A stretch of 64,000 bases of DNA from contig CM060900.1 of the NCBI GenBank assembly GCA_030762935.1, positions 373,258,632 through 373,322,631 of the forward strand. Reading direction: 5' to 3'. Position numbers and translations under genes: made by a program. The stretch is from Hymenopus coronatus (Eukaryota; Arthropoda; Insecta; Mantodea; Hymenopodidae). The notes beneath the pieces are model-generated. The model ran no database searches, was not told where the DNA came from, and saw only the letters and a list, made by a program, of their open reading frames with translations. Below, piece by piece: positions 1-12,375 of the stretch (position 1 is its first letter; each line of letters starts with the position of its first letter).

Positions 1-423
1 AATTTTAAACAGAAATGAAGCTACAACATGTCTAAACCATTATAAGGTTTTAATTCGCTGCACATACAGAATAGCGACTAAGATAAAACCTTTCAAGGTT
101 AAACAGTTACCAAAAGTAAATGTGGTCTTCGGAAATAATTAAACAAAGGAAATTTAATGCAAATGAGGCATAAACTATGCGGAAAAACAAATCATGTTTG
201 GGGAGCTTGCATATAATATAAAAACGCGTCATTGTTTTGTGTGTTTTATATCGATAGTGTAGTATGTGACAAAGTTTCCCAACAAATTTTCATTGGTTTA
301 AGAGGGATGCTATAGGAACATCTTGATATAGAGCATCTATTGTCTGTGACGACAAACTTTGATGTTACGTAATGACTTTGTCATTTGAATATTTCTCTTC
401 AACAATCGCAAATAAGCTATGTA

Positions 424-623
424 TCATTTCGGTGTTTTCGAAATTACGAGTTTTGCTTTTACAGAAAAAAATGCTCCGTCAGCAAGGGTCAGTTCACCAA
501 TGAAAGTCTTTTCTCTGCCTTTTGTGATCGTGGATAGGGCAAATGTAGGAAAGAGGTCTCTCTTGCCCAGGTCGGTTACGTGTGCCGGCACTTTGTGATA
601 GCGCCGTTGCAGACACGTACGTC
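424..623 (-). pseudogene. Possible last exon of the duplicated unknown gene, copy 1
   Basis: On the minus strand a CAG acceptor at 624-626 opens a 200-nt frame that runs through VTDLGKRDLFPTF and ends with TGA at 424-426. The matching stretch in copy 2 (44290-44545) keeps the same frame through VTDLG and LSTIT, with a 12-nt indel that preserves frame, before a 5-nt indel breaks it. Frame conservation between diverged copies argues for past coding. The acceptor phase does not fit directly onto the 6819-6991 exon, so an exon between them would be needed. The protein family is not recognised. Confidence 0.35.
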
Positions 624-626
624 CTG

Positions 627-2014
627 ATCACCCCTTCTATTGCCTTAAAAGTCTCTGACCAAAGTATACCTCCAATTTACGGGTAGTATCCTACGTATTA
701 GAGAGGCAGTAACGGTTATCTGTAGGGATAATGCAATCATTACGCTCTCAAACTGGTGATACCGGGTTCAATCCCCGTATAGAGGTTAAACCCTCCCCTC
801 ACATAAATAGTTTAGAGAGAACCCAATTTTAAGTTATTGCGTTTCTTTAAAGGTTTAATTACATGTTATGAAGGTATTCACATCTGATGTTTGAAAATAG
901 TATGGCAACGATTATTATCTACAAGCCAGTAACTCAGAGAGCTTTATCGTTGCGTAGTGGTTCCTTATTGATGTTGTCTATTGCAGATATCCATGATCTC
1001 AAAGATGTTCTATATCACAGTGTTCGCCTAACATTCCTCTGTGATTATTGTAAGCTAATTGGTTGAAATCTATAACCCCTGGATGTGTCTATATGTGTGT
1101 GTGTCTTTTCTATATCTACCTATATTTGACTGTGAATTACACAAATGAAAACGAAAAACAATCACAAAAGCTTTAAAACGGTAAATATTGTATGGCAGCG
1201 TATGTGACTGTACTTTTTGGCATGTTCAAAAACTAGATTCCCTCATAAAATGTACTTTTTCTTAAAAAAGTTTGAAGTGATTTGAATTTAGTATAACTCT
1301 TCGTTACGTCGAAACAACGGAATGAGTTTCATTTAGTTATGAACATTACAATTCTTAATGATTTCAATGTCACATGTGATGAACAATTGAATGTTTAATT
1401 GCTTATATTTGCTATTGTTATTATCGAATACAAATATTCATTACTTTAATTCTTTATTCACAAAAGCTTTAAATACACATCTTATGTACCCTACCTACCT
1501 ATAACAGCTTTTGTTTTGCACAATGTTTAGCGTTTAAAATCATGTATTTCTGAACTACTCTGAAAAAGAAGCTCTAATTGACAGCTCCTTTATTTTAGCA
1601 CAATTAACTCTCAACTCATAAAATATCGTTTTTTAATGTATTGCCTGTGAATGAGAACCTATGGATCATTTAGTTATCCACATGTTTAATACTCTCATAC
1701 CTTTAATACAGAAATCGCTTTGTCACTTTTAAATGTTTAAGTGCCTATGATGTTACACAATGCTTTTAAACATTTTAAACACTTCCGACTAACCCAATTT
1801 CAGAGACCATTAAACCTGCATTCGCGACTTACTTCAAATCACAGGGGAAAGTGGCTTATATCTGTCGTTTGTATTTTCTCAATTTTATGAATAGATAGTT
1901 TCTAAATTATCTGAGTTAACCATTGCTAAAACGTTGAAAGTGAAAATTTTATAAATAATACATATGTATAAGATGATTAGAATTCTAAATAATGCTGGTG
2001 CAAAATTAATATGT
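627..2014. other. Unassigned AT-rich sequence
   Basis: No coding region is visible. A tRNA-like patch lies at about 700-800, with a B-box-like GGTTCAATCCC at 759-769, and is probably the remnant of a SINE. The stretch has no counterpart in copy 2 and so belongs to material inserted into copy 1. Confidence 0.5.
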
Positions 2015-4662
2015 ATATATGGATGGATGGACGGATGGACGGACGGACGGACGGATGGATGGAGGGAGGGAGGAACGGAAGGATGGATGGATGGGTAGGT
2101 GGATGGGTGGATGGACGGATGGACGGACGGATGGATGGAGGGAGGGACGGATGGATGGAGGGAGGGACGCACGGATGGATGGATGGGTAGGTGGATGGAT
2201 GGATGGATGGATGGATGGATGATTGGGTGGGTGGATGGATGGGTGAGTGGATGAGTGGGTGGGTGGATTGGTGGATGAGTGGGTGGGTGGGTGGGTGGAT
2301 GGATGGGTGAGTGGGTGGGTGGATTGGTGGATGAATGGGTGGGTGGGTGGATGGATGGATGGGTGGGTGGATGGATGGGTGGATGGGTGGGTGGGTGGAT
2401 GGTTGGGTGGATGGGTGGGTGGGTGGATGGGTGGGTGGACGGATGGTTGCATGGGTGGATGGATGGGTAGATGGGTGGATGAGTGGATGGGTGGATGAGT
2501 GGATTGGTAGGTAGATGGGTGGGTGGTTGGGTGGATGGGTGGTTGGATGGGTGGGGGGATGGATGGGTGGCTGGATGGATGGGTGGTTGGGTGGCTGGAT
2601 GGATGGGTGGGTGGTTGAGTGGATGGATGGGAAGGTGGTTGGGTGGATGGATGGGTGGTTGGGTGGATGGATGGGAGGGTGGTTGGGTGGATGGGTGGGT
2701 GGGTGGCTGGATGGATGGGTGGATAGATGGGTGGTTGGGTGGATGGGAGGGTGGTTGGGTGGATGGGTGGTTGGGTGGATGGATGGGTGGGTGGTTGGGT
2801 GGTTGGATGGGTGGGGGATGGGTGGTTGGGTGGCTGGATGGATGGGTGGGTGGTTGGGTGGATGGATGGGAGGGTGGTTGGGTGGATGTATGGGTGGTTG
2901 GGTGGATGGATGGGAGGGTGGTTGGGTGGATGGGTGGGTGTGTGGCTGGATGGATGGGTGGATAGATGGGTGGTTGGATGGATGGATGGATGGATGGGTG
3001 GTTGGGTGGCTGGATGGATGGGTGGTTGGATGGATGGATGGGAGGGTGGTTGGGTGGATAGATGGGTGGTTGGGTGGATGGATGGGAGGGTGGTTGGGTG
3101 GATGGGTGGGTGGGTGGATGGATGGATGGGTGGATAGATGGGTGGTTGGATGGATGGATGGATAGATGGGTGGTTGGGTGGATGGGTGGGTGGGTGGCTG
3201 GATGGGTGGATAGATGGGTGGTTGGATGGATGGATAAATGGGTGGTTGGGTGGATGGGTAGCTGGATGGATGGGTGGATAGATGGGTGGTTGGGTGGATG
3301 GATGGGAGGGTGGTTGGGTGGATGGGTCGGTGGATGGCTGGATGGATGGGTGGATAGATGGGTGGATGGATGGATGGATGGATGGGTGGTTGGGTGGCTG
3401 GATGGATGGGTGGGTGGTTGGGTGGATGGATGGGTGGTTGGGTGGATGGGAGGGTGGTTGGGTGGATGGGTGGGTGGGTGGATAGATGGGTGGATAGATG
3501 GGTGGTTGGGTGGATGGATGGGATGGTGGTTGGGTGGTTGGGTGGATGGGTGGCTGGATGGATGGGTAGATAGATGGGTGGTTGAATGGATGGATGGATA
3601 CATGGGTGGGTGAGTGGGTGGATGGATGGGTGGGTGGTTGGGTTGATGGGTGGATGGATGGGTGGTTGGGTGGATGGGTGGGTGGCTGGATGGATGGGTG
3701 GTTGGATGGATGGATGGATAGATGGGTGGTTGGGTGGATGGGTGGGTGGGTGGCTGGATGGATGGGTGGATAGATGGGTGGTTGGGTGGATGGATGGATG
3801 GGAGGTTGGGTGGCTGGATTGATGGGGGTGGTTGGGTGGATGGATGGGTGGTTGGGTGGATGGATGGGAGGGTGGTTGGGTGGATGGGTGGGTGGATAGA
3901 TGGGTGGATAGATGGGTGGATAGATGGGTGGTTGGGTGGATGGATGGTTGGGTGGATGGGTGGCTGGATGGATGTGTGGATAGATGGGTGGTTGGATAGA
4001 TGGATAGATGGGTGGGTGGATGGATGGGTGGGTGGTTGGGTTGATGGGTGGTTGGGTGGGTGGGTGGATGGGTGGGTGGCTGGATGGATGGGTGGATAGA
4101 TGGGTGGTTGGGTGGATGGATGGGAGGGTGGTTGGGTGGATGGGTGGGTGGCTGGATGGATGGGTGGATAGATGGGTGGTTGGATGGATGGATAGATGGG
4201 TGGGTGGATGGGTGGTTGGGTGGGTGGATGGGTGGTTGGGTGGGTGGATGGGTGGTTGGGTGGGTGGATGGGTGGTTGGGTGGGTGGATGGATGGGTGGT
4301 TGGGTGGGTGGATGGGTGGTTGGGTGGGTGGATGGGTGGTTGGGTGGATGGATGGGTGGTTGGGTGGGTGGATGGGTGGTTGGGTGGGTGGATGGGTGGT
4401 TGGGTGGATGGATGGGTGGTTGGGTGGGTGGGTGGATGGGTGGTTGGGTGGATGGATGGGTGGTTGGGTGGGTGGGTGGATGGGTGGTTGGGTGGGTGGA
4501 TGGGTGGTTGGGTGGGTGGATGGGTGGTTGGTTGGGTGGGTGGATGGGTGGTTGGGTGGGTGGATGGGTGGTTGGGTGGGTGGATGGATGGGTGGTTGGG
4601 TGGGTGGGTGGATGGGTGGTTGGGTGGATGGATGGGTGGTTGGGTGGGTGGATGGGTGGGTG
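2015..4662 (+). repeat. Long GGAT/GGGT/GGTT tetranucleotide array
   Basis: About 2.65 kb of a strict 4-bp period on a G-rich plus strand almost free of C: GGAT, GGGT, GGTT and GGCT units in mixed order. The left edge (2019-2215) is richer in GGAC and GAGG units. From about 4190 to 4660 the array turns into a regular higher-order repeat of about 20 bp, reading GGTGGGTGGATGGGTGGTTG. Long minus-strand frames rich in His, Pro, Ser and Thr are open in all three phases over the same bases. That is what this unit composition gives without selection, so the array is not called coding. Runs of GGGTGGGTGGGTGG could form G-quadruplexes. Confidence 0.97.
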
Positions 4663-5089
4663 CATGCCCGTGGTTGCAGATTCTGAGGACTTGTATTGGG
4701 GACAAATACAATTACATATACCATAGGAACTCATGTCCGGGAATGTACCGTTTACATGCTACACGCAAAATACTACAGCACACAGTGCTCTCTCCAATTC
4801 TGCTACAAACATCTGGATTGGATTTCTCTGACACCAATCTAACTCGGTTGTTCTCCCGTGGAGTCATCTGTAGTAAAAGCCATTTCTATAAATGTTTATT
4901 TCAATTAACATTTGTACAAAGAAGAGTGAGCTTTTGTAAGAATAGTATATTGAGGAATGTGTAAAAGGGTCGTGTTAATGTAAATACACGGCCTCTTTAT
5001 GTTTTAACTCTGTAAATGAATGTGGAGAACAAAGATTTACTGCGGAATAATTCCAAGTGCTTCACGTTTCGAAAGCTTAATATCTAGCC
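4663..5089. other. Unassigned sequence between array and SINE
   Basis: Ordinary AT-rich sequence with no reading frame or repeat that could be assigned. It has no clear partner in copy 2. Confidence 0.5.
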
Positions 5090-5101
5090 TGACTGTAGGA
5101 A

Positions 5102-5163
5102 CCGCCTGCGATGCCATTAGTAGTTAAAGCGGGCGTTAAACACTACCCAAAAAAAAAAAAAAA
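5102..5163 (+). mobile_element. SINE1, 5'-truncated, with perfect target duplication
   Basis: Only the 3' end of the SINE1 family is present: the conserved segment reading GCCTGCGATGCC, then AAAGCGGGCGTTAAACAC, then an A tail. It is flanked by a perfect 12-bp direct repeat, TGACTGTAGGAA, at 5090-5101 and 5164-5175. This fixes both ends and shows insertion by target-primed reverse transcription. Confidence 0.9.
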
Positions 5164-5175
5164 TGACTGTAGGAA

Positions 5176-6818
5176 GAAAATGATCAAAATTGGCCAAAAT
5201 ATAGCTAAACACTAAGCAAGTATTTAAGTTGAGTATCATAATAATAATCACTTTTATTTCTATTTCACTCCTTGACTACGTTTCCCAAACATTGATAGTT
5301 ATATTTTTGAACTTATGAGCTTAATGGCTAATGAATATCATAAAGTGGAGTACATACATTTTAATACTGTAGATGTATCTAGTTTATTACATAACATAAT
5401 CTTTATTGACATATTTGCAGCATGGTATTGGTACATTTTTGCATTTATAACTAGAATATATGAGCTAGAAAATAAAGGTAAGGTAGTTGCTGAAAATAGT
5501 ACCTTAAACTCAAGTTTAGAATGCGTTCTAAATTATAAGTGTAGAGTGTTTTTATCCGAAAACCTCAAATAACATTAAGAGTTGAGAATAAGGACACAAA
5601 ATATTTGCTAAAGCTTTAAGGTGAACTATAGATTTTGCAGAATGGCAAAACATAAGTATACCATATTTTGCTCAATATTTCAAATGGTTGCTAACCTGAT
5701 AGGGATAATCATTTAAAGCTATATAGTATTTGTAAGCGTGGATGGGTTCTAAATTTTAGGACTAAAACGTTTCCCCTGAGCAGCTAACAAGTTTAAATGT
5801 GGTTGCGGTAGAGGCAACTTATTCAATTATGTGTGGCGTATCACGTTCGTGTGACATAGTGCCATTTCGTACCTAAATGTTGCCGAGGGAACGGAATAGG
5901 TCATTTTTCATTTAAGCCACGAAGGTACAAAGTACAGCACACCCTCCCTAATGTTAACTTCCTCTTTCCCCTTGAATTACCTATCCAACACTTCTCACCC
6001 AATTCCTTGCTCTTTGATATTACAGATATTTCAGTCAGCTTATGATAATGCAAGGGGAAAAATGTTGAAACTTGAAAGGGAGCCCATAATAGTTGCCAAT
6101 TCTTGAAGTGGAAGTATCCAAGGTTTTGTGCAGCTCGTTCAAGCGGTGCAAGTTTGCATCTAACGATAACAATAAATGTAGGACACATTTTTAAAAGTAT
6201 AAACTTGTATTTTTCTTTCAGCAATCCCTAGAAAGAGCATTATAAAATAGCTTTAGCATTTATGTACAAAATTGTATGTCACCTTTCTTTTTTTACCGCG
6301 TCGAAATTTCTGTCATTTCGGTCAAATGATATCAAGTTATAAGGGATTGAAAATAAAGAGTTTTGTAAGCCAAAAGGTGTATGTTTGTATGTAAAAGTTT
6401 AAAGTAAAGTAAGGAGAGTTTTTGAAAGTAACTTAGTAACCAAACACATCCTAAAACACAGACGTCGAAATTTTTTTTTCCGGCACACACCAAACACATT
6501 TCCTGATATACAACATATTGAGGAACTCAGAGGGAGTTATACGAATCGCAGATCACGATTCCCACTAAAGTCTAAGTTTTCAAATTAACCGCAGTTTATA
6601 GCTTAGGGTAGAAATGCCTTAATGTTCCGGGTATTTTCAATAAAAGGCTCAACTCCTCTGGTATTAATATTTAAGGAAATTCTACTGAAGCGCGCGCGTG
6701 CTTACCTACACATTCTATCTGATAAATTATTATAATAATTAATATCTGCATCAACATGTAATGATTCCCTTTTGTTTAATACACATGTCTCAGAGTGTTA
6801 AAATAAAATAAAACTTAC
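5176..6818. other. Duplicated non-coding blocks, copy 1
   Basis: 5225-5880 matches 44645-45260 and 6640-6818 matches 45600-45757. A plus-strand frame at 5315-5572 is not kept in the copy 2 counterpart, so it is not called a gene. The part at 5885-6630 has no visible partner and no recognisable content. Confidence 0.6.
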
Positions 6819-6991
6819 CAATTGCTTGGCACAGAAAATTACATTCCTGTGAAGTTTCCGCCGTCAAATTTGTCCGGCTGATTATGGTAAACTTGCAAAA
6901 TTGCCTTTATCAATTGTAGCATTTTCAGCATATTTTCATGTACTTCAATCAAAAAGCTGACGACGTAGTAATGCTGGATCAGTAGCATGAT
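6819..6991 (-). pseudogene. Internal exon of the duplicated unknown gene, copy 1 (premature stop)
   Basis: On the minus strand a pyrimidine-rich tract ending in CAG (6992-6994) precedes a 173-nt segment that ends at a GTAAGT donor (6813-6818). Copy 2 has the same acceptor, donor and phase around a 167-nt segment; the 6-nt difference keeps frame. Both encode an amphipathic, probably helical stretch beginning I-[MI]-LL-[IV]-Q and ending FSVPSNW here, YSVPRRW in copy 2. This copy has an in-frame TAA just before FSVPSNW where copy 2 has CGG, which suggests a dead or altered gene. The function is unknown. Confidence 0.45.
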
Positions 6992-6994
6992 CTG

Positions 6995-9990
6995 CGTTAT
7001 AAAGAAAGAAATCTATCAGTGATATTGAAATATGTTTAACATTATCAAATCAAACTGCAGCTCTCAAATTACTATACAGTCCTACCTGAAATGATTTCAA
7101 AATTACCTATCGATTGCTACAAATGTTTAAAAACTGACACAATAAAATTATGCAGCATATTGTCTAACTTCTGTGACTTTTACATTTATTAAAATAAGTA
7201 TGGTTAAAGTTATAACTTAATTTATACTTGGGTATACCTGCTATAACAGTAAAAAATAGTTATAGGAATAATGATTAGATCATTTTGGAAATGTATATAA
7301 AAAGATTAATGCCATGTTTTGTGTATGGAGAATCTGACGAATGAGTCAAGAAAATTATGTTAAGGGAGGTCTTAAACACTATAGTGTTAACTCCTTTTTC
7401 TCAGATTATGTAAAATTAGTTGGAATAAAGAGGACATCTCAATCTATGATTCGACACAAGGACAGCAACAATATCAGCCAGCCTACGTGAAAAAGAGAAA
7501 ATTGACTTGCTTCATCCCTAGTTTGGTACCTGCTTCCCTCTCTTCACCAACAATCAACACTGAATAGAAATGTGATTGTTTTCCAAGAATGCGACTACTC
7601 AGTTGAACAGAAAAATTGTGATGTTTGAAAAGTAAACCTTACATAAAGTAAATTGTTCTATAATTATGCGCAATGTAAATCCAAGAAAATTGCCAAATAA
7701 AGGCGGAAATGACAGTAAAATGACAAAATAGTAACGTAAAATTTAAAAACTGCGATAAAATAGAAAATAATATAAAATGACAAATAATAAACAAGCATTC
7801 TCTTGATCTAGGGCTTACGGCACAACAAGATGCCTATGGATCATTCCATTATAATCCGGGTCTTGTTCAATACGTTATCATTTTACTAGGAGATTTTAAA
7901 GTTACAAAGAAAAAGCAAGACATTTAGAGTTACAAACAAGTTTGTCTATGAGCGTTATAGTTCTTAAACCCAGAGGTACCGGGTTCCCTTCCAGGCTGGG
8001 AAGCTGAGTGTCGTGAACCGTTCACATTTTCAGCAAAATCACAGCGCCAGGAGTATATTTAATGTATTTTACTGTACTGCCTGACTGAGGAATAACTGCA
8101 AGAAACATAGCAGACAGGCCGTATTACGCCACCATTCTCAGAGTTCGGAGGATACGACTTTTGCTATCATAACAAAATGAAGAACTGATGCTGCGATTTA
8201 AATAACACTGACCACAGAGCATGGTATGAAGTTTGAGGCTTTTTTTAAATTTATATATTTTTTTAAAAATTATAAATAATTTTTGCCCCTTTTGGTTCAC
8301 TACGTTAATAATTTTCCAAATTACACTTTTGAAGTTTTATGAAAAATACATTAACGGAATATTATACCAGTTAATATGGGCGCGTTCTCCAATTGGCACT
8401 TCTGGGTTGTAATATTTTAAGCAGATAAAATGCTCCTTACGATGTAGTTTTAAGCTGTTAGAGTGAAACCTTAAAAATAGTTGTACCACTACACACTAAA
8501 AAATGCAGAGTAGCTGTTCGTGTGAGAAAAATTTGCTATGTTACCAAGTTCACCTAAGTTTGATAAGTTTTGCAAAAGATCAAACACATTTCAACAAATA
8601 TAATTTAAAAATTATAAATTTAAAAGTAGTTACATTAGAAAAATAATTCTCTCACTCAACAATGAACATGCATATATGAAATGTTGTTTGTGAATTATAA
8701 AAATTGTATTGTAAGGAATTTTTTTATTAAATAGTTTACAATTGTATTTTAAAGCTCATAATCTAGGAAGAACTTATGTGTGTACCAAGCTTTATAACCG
8801 TACTTATTAGAATAGAATAAAATAGGGTAAAAGTTCAAAAAGCCCAGTACGGTACTCTGAGTTTTGAAAAATTCACAACTTGATCCCGTTAACCACGATA
8901 CTTCTGTATCGATCTTTCCCCAGTTATATCCTCTCAACACTTTGGGTTTGAAAGCCGGGACTTCAGTATTCACTCTGTACGCATACAATCAACTTACATA
9001 CATTTACAAATAAATAAAGCTTTTCTATATAACGATAAAAAAATGTCCCAAATTTGAATAGTTTGATTCACATATGAGTAAATGCTTAGTATATATGGAT
9101 AATACTGTTTCGAAAATGAAGTTTAATGTTTACCTCCAGTTATAATATGGTTTTGCAACGATACTTAGTATAAAAACACTATCTATATAATTTACAAGGA
9201 AATCACACTATTTGGAAAATATTTGTTGGAAAACAAATCTACATCTAGCAGAAACAGATTAGTAAGGTGCATGCAAGATAGTATTTCAAAACTCATAAAT
9301 AACGGGAGAATTTCGTTATTTCTGGGTCATGTACTGCTTCAGGTTTTAAGTATTTCTTTTTGAATATAATATTGATGCTTCAAATAACAAACTGGAGAAA
9401 CTTAAACGTTGACTGCTTTTACTGGCATTTCAAAACAGGCTCGCAAGGTTCTTTCCCTACTTTCGTATGCAGAGTATAATTGAGACTGATAAAATAATGC
9501 ATTAATGAAGAAACATAAATACTAATTTTCCTTTATAATTCAAATTGTTTTATTAGACTATCTCTCAAACTACTTATCTATTATTTAATATAAAAGCAAT
9601 AAACAAATCAAATACATAAAAAGAATATGCTATTTAGAGTATTTACATGCATACCACTACTGTTATCCATAATTAAAACCAAAAACAAGAAAGCAAAACA
9701 AAGTTAGAGCAGCCCTTCTTTGCACTGGGTTAAAAAAAATCATAAATTTTTTGTTGCTGTTGTTAATATGTGGACAGCAATAAAGTGATTGGAAAACACC
9801 ACGTCTCATCCAATATGCCTACTGTTTTGAGGTGCAACAACAGGGAAAGGAAATTCACTGTATACAGAAAACATGCACAATATATCGTAACATAAGCTAT
9901 CTTACGTTAACTATACGTGTGTGTTTACAGTACACTGCAGATACAATAACATCAATCGTGTCATAATGTTATTCATCGCCAGCGAGAGAT
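6995..9990. other. Duplicated blocks, mainly intronic-looking
   Basis: 6995-8000 pairs with 45928-46960, 8085-8165 with 55580-55690, and 8290-9830 with 57060-58530. Within the last pair, the minus-strand segment at about 8850-8960 keeps an open frame in both copies, with motif GKID[TA]E then SWLTGS, then CEFFKT, and no indel. Copy 2 reaches a stop directly after FFKT. It may be a further exon but has no convincing splice sites. Confidence 0.5.
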
Positions 9991-10019
9991 CAGATACGTC
10001 AGAAAAATTTTGCAACACA

Positions 10020-10283
10020 CTACACTAAAAGAAATGTATAATTATTGTAGTTGTTGAAAATAAGATGAATTGTTGGAACAATCGGTTGGAGTTTGGTAAT
10101 TTCTGTCGGAAATAATAGCGATGAATAGTGAACTTTCAATGGCAGTTCAGCGGACACTGCTGATAAAACCTTTGCATTATACTCTTGCAACTTGAATAAA
10201 TCACCTCTTTCGAAATATTCAGATGTATAATTCGATCGCGCTCCAGACAAATTATCAATTATATCATACACCACGTGCAGAAT
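10020..10283 (-). other. Orphan open frame of about 87 codons
   Basis: The minus strand is open from just after a TAA at about 10284 down to a stop at 10020, without a good ATG or a convincing acceptor. The product is not low-complexity; it contains DIIDNLSGARSNYTSEYF and ends FNNYNNYTFLLV. It lies immediately beyond the 3' end of the X copy at 10295-10990, in sequence absent from copy 2. It could be a fragment of a transposable-element protein or of a host gene. The family is not recognised. Confidence 0.2.
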
Positions 10284-10294
10284 TTGTTAATCAG

Positions 10295-10990
10295 TTTGTT
10301 TTCTTTCTCTCTTTTTGCTATCTCTACCAGGCAGAGAAATATTGCATTCCTTCCAAAACTTCGATAACGGAATTTCACCGGAAACGCATGTTTTCAGGCA
10401 CCGAATAAAAAATTAGTATTTCTAGAAAAACGTCCATGTCTTTTTATGTCTCTTCTGAACAGTATAACTCAAAAATACAATTTCGATAAATACCACACTT
10501 AATATTTAAATTCAGTATCTTCCAAATAAAGGACACGAAGATTTTTAATAGTATCCTCCCACCCCCAGCTACACCTTACAAGAAACGCTGTCGATTGCTT
10601 TTTTTTTTTCTGAAGAATGGATAATGATTTGACAAACTACTACATTTTAAAGAGATTTACAAGAAAAATAAAATGTATAACTTGATCTTCTCTCAATAAC
10701 TTATGAAGTCCTGTTCTTTCGGAAGGACATTTATATAAGCTTGTGTAAATGGTAAATTTTAAGCAAAGTTGAAAACGTACTGCCCAAACGTGTAACTCTC
10801 TTCAAAACATACAATTTATTTCAAATAAGCTTGTGTAGTACGAAACAATTCCGAGATATCCGTTATTTATGGTTCGAACTCTTCAATAATTATACATTCC
10901 TTTAAATTCCTATCGATTTTCAATTGTTTCTCGCATGACGGAAAGGCGATGCAATCTTAAACTAGCATATGGTGACCAGTTCTATAGCAT
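10295..10990 (-). mobile_element. Element X, copy X6
   Basis: Reverse-oriented copy of an interspersed family seen at least six times in the window. It shares the module whose reverse complement carries AATTCAAGATATACATTT, the GTGTCGCATCC-type segment and the CGGTGAAATTTCGGTAT segment. It ends in a palindromic tail, TTTCTCT...AGAGAAAG, at about 10295-10340. No coding region is seen. The outer boundary at 10990 is approximate. Confidence 0.6.
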
Positions 10991-11084
10991 TTGACCATCG
11001 TCATTTGTTTTTTAAGTTTAATATTATTTAAACTGGAACGTCATTTTGGACGACGAATAAACGAAAAGAGTAAAATGACCCCCA

Positions 11085-11170
11085 AATATGCCCGGGTTTA
11101 TAGAGCTTAGAGTTACCAGAAATTTGTCTTCTTAGGATAAGGAAAAGCCCCGGGAAACTTTATCAACCCG
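11085..11170 (-). mobile_element. SINE6 fragment
   Basis: The stretch with TTGTCTTCTTAGGATAAGG matches the body of SINE6, seen in minus orientation at 59765-59990 and plus at 51961-52218. Only the part downstream of the tRNA-like head remains. It abuts element X1. Confidence 0.5.
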
Positions 11171-12364
11171 TTCTGCAAACAAACTACTCTTACAAAAGAG
11201 TATCTATTCTATCATCTACATCACGCTAATCGAGATAAACATTAGCAGAAATGGTCTTACTACTTGATTCCTTGTAACTAATTAGAGGGCAAATATGGGA
11301 ATACATTACGCTAATACGATAGTCAGAAAGTTTAAAAGCTGGACGCTTTATGAACACTTGAAGTAGGTTCGATTTCCAAGGCCATCAGTAAACAAAAAAG
11401 AGATGAAAGTAAAGGTAACCCCGTTTGAGAAAGGTTTACGTAGTTGAAAATTGAAACTAATAAGAAGCACCTTGGAAACCGTCAACTCTTCAACAAAAAT
11501 GTATGTGACATAATTGTGTATTTTAACGAGCTCTATATTTTTGTGCAGTAAGCTTTTGTCTATTTCTTAGGGTTTACTAGTTATGCAAAATTCATCTAGA
11601 ATGAATAGATCCTCAGAAGCTATTCTCACATACTTTTTATTTTTTATGTAAATATCTGTAATATGCGGTATTTTAATAAAAATCGTTACACCCATTTTTG
11701 AGACCAGCCAAAACTTCAACATTTTCTCTATGTAAAGAGTAGTTTGGGATGGGGATTTCCTTAAAAATCTTTGTGTCGCATCCAATATACGTAGTTACAT
11801 TACGTTACGTAGTTGGTTTACCTCTTCGTATGTAGGAATGACACCTCCCTTGGAGACTTACAAGCGAATGCCTAGGAATTAAAAGCCTGTTGGGGAGCCA
11901 ACAGAATGAAAAACCTGGAACGAGTGGTCGTCCGTAGCCAGGCATGAGCGTGAGGAAGTGGATGATATGAAATGAAAGTGAAATGCATAATAGGAAAGGT
12001 GATGATGTGCAATTATTGGAATGAGTGCCGGAGGAAACCGGAGGACCCGGAGAAAAACCGCACAGACGTCATTTTGTCCACCACAAAACCCACATATGGC
12101 CGCTTGGGATCGAAAACTGTCCGCCTAGGAGGGAGGCGAGCGTTCTAACCACAAAACCAAAGCGCAAACTTCTTGGAAGATGCTAAACTTAAATACCAAG
12201 TTTGGTAATCAACGGTAGTTTAGTTTTTGAGCTATGCAATCCATATTCATTTTCTAAAAGGGGTTTTAGGACTCAGGGGACCTCAAAACATATATTTTCG
12301 GTAAAATATCGGTATTGAATTTTTGGGTGGAATACAATGTTTGCTCTATAAACTATGTGCATGA
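11171..12364 (+). mobile_element. Element X, copy X1, interrupted by a SINE
   Basis: Forward copy in order: the AACAAACT...TTACAAAAGA module, the TGTGTATTTTAACGAGCTCTA module, the GTGTCGCATCC segment, then TAAACTTAAATACCAAG and the CGGTATTGAATTTTTGG end segment. A SINE1 copy (11788-12166, minus) splits it within the GCATCC/CTTGGAAGATGC joint, where other copies are contiguous. A second SINE1 sits at its 3' tip. Confidence 0.7.
11788..12166 (-). mobile_element. SINE1, long variant, inserted in element X1
   Basis: On the minus strand it reads as a tRNA-derived head, with an A-box-like stretch around TGGTTAGAACGCTCGCCTCC, then GTGGTGGACAAAATG, then TTCTCCGGGTCCTCCGG. The longer tail also appears in the copies at 45262, 56086 and 63785. 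The interruption of X1 fixes its approximate limits. Confidence 0.75.
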
Positions 12365-12375
12365 TAATGAAGGGA

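Noticed and set aside
1885..4964. Very long His/Pro/Ser/Thr-rich and Gly/Trp-rich frames over the GGAT array
   Set aside because: All three minus-strand phases, and several plus-strand ones, are open over the same bases. A 4-bp repeat of GGAT/GGGT/GGTT rarely forms stop codons, so open length carries no information. No start, splice or conservation support, and copy 2 lacks the array.
5315..5572. 85-codon plus-strand frame in a duplicated block
   Set aside because: The homologous stretch at about 44740-44950 does not keep the frame, so conservation speaks against coding.
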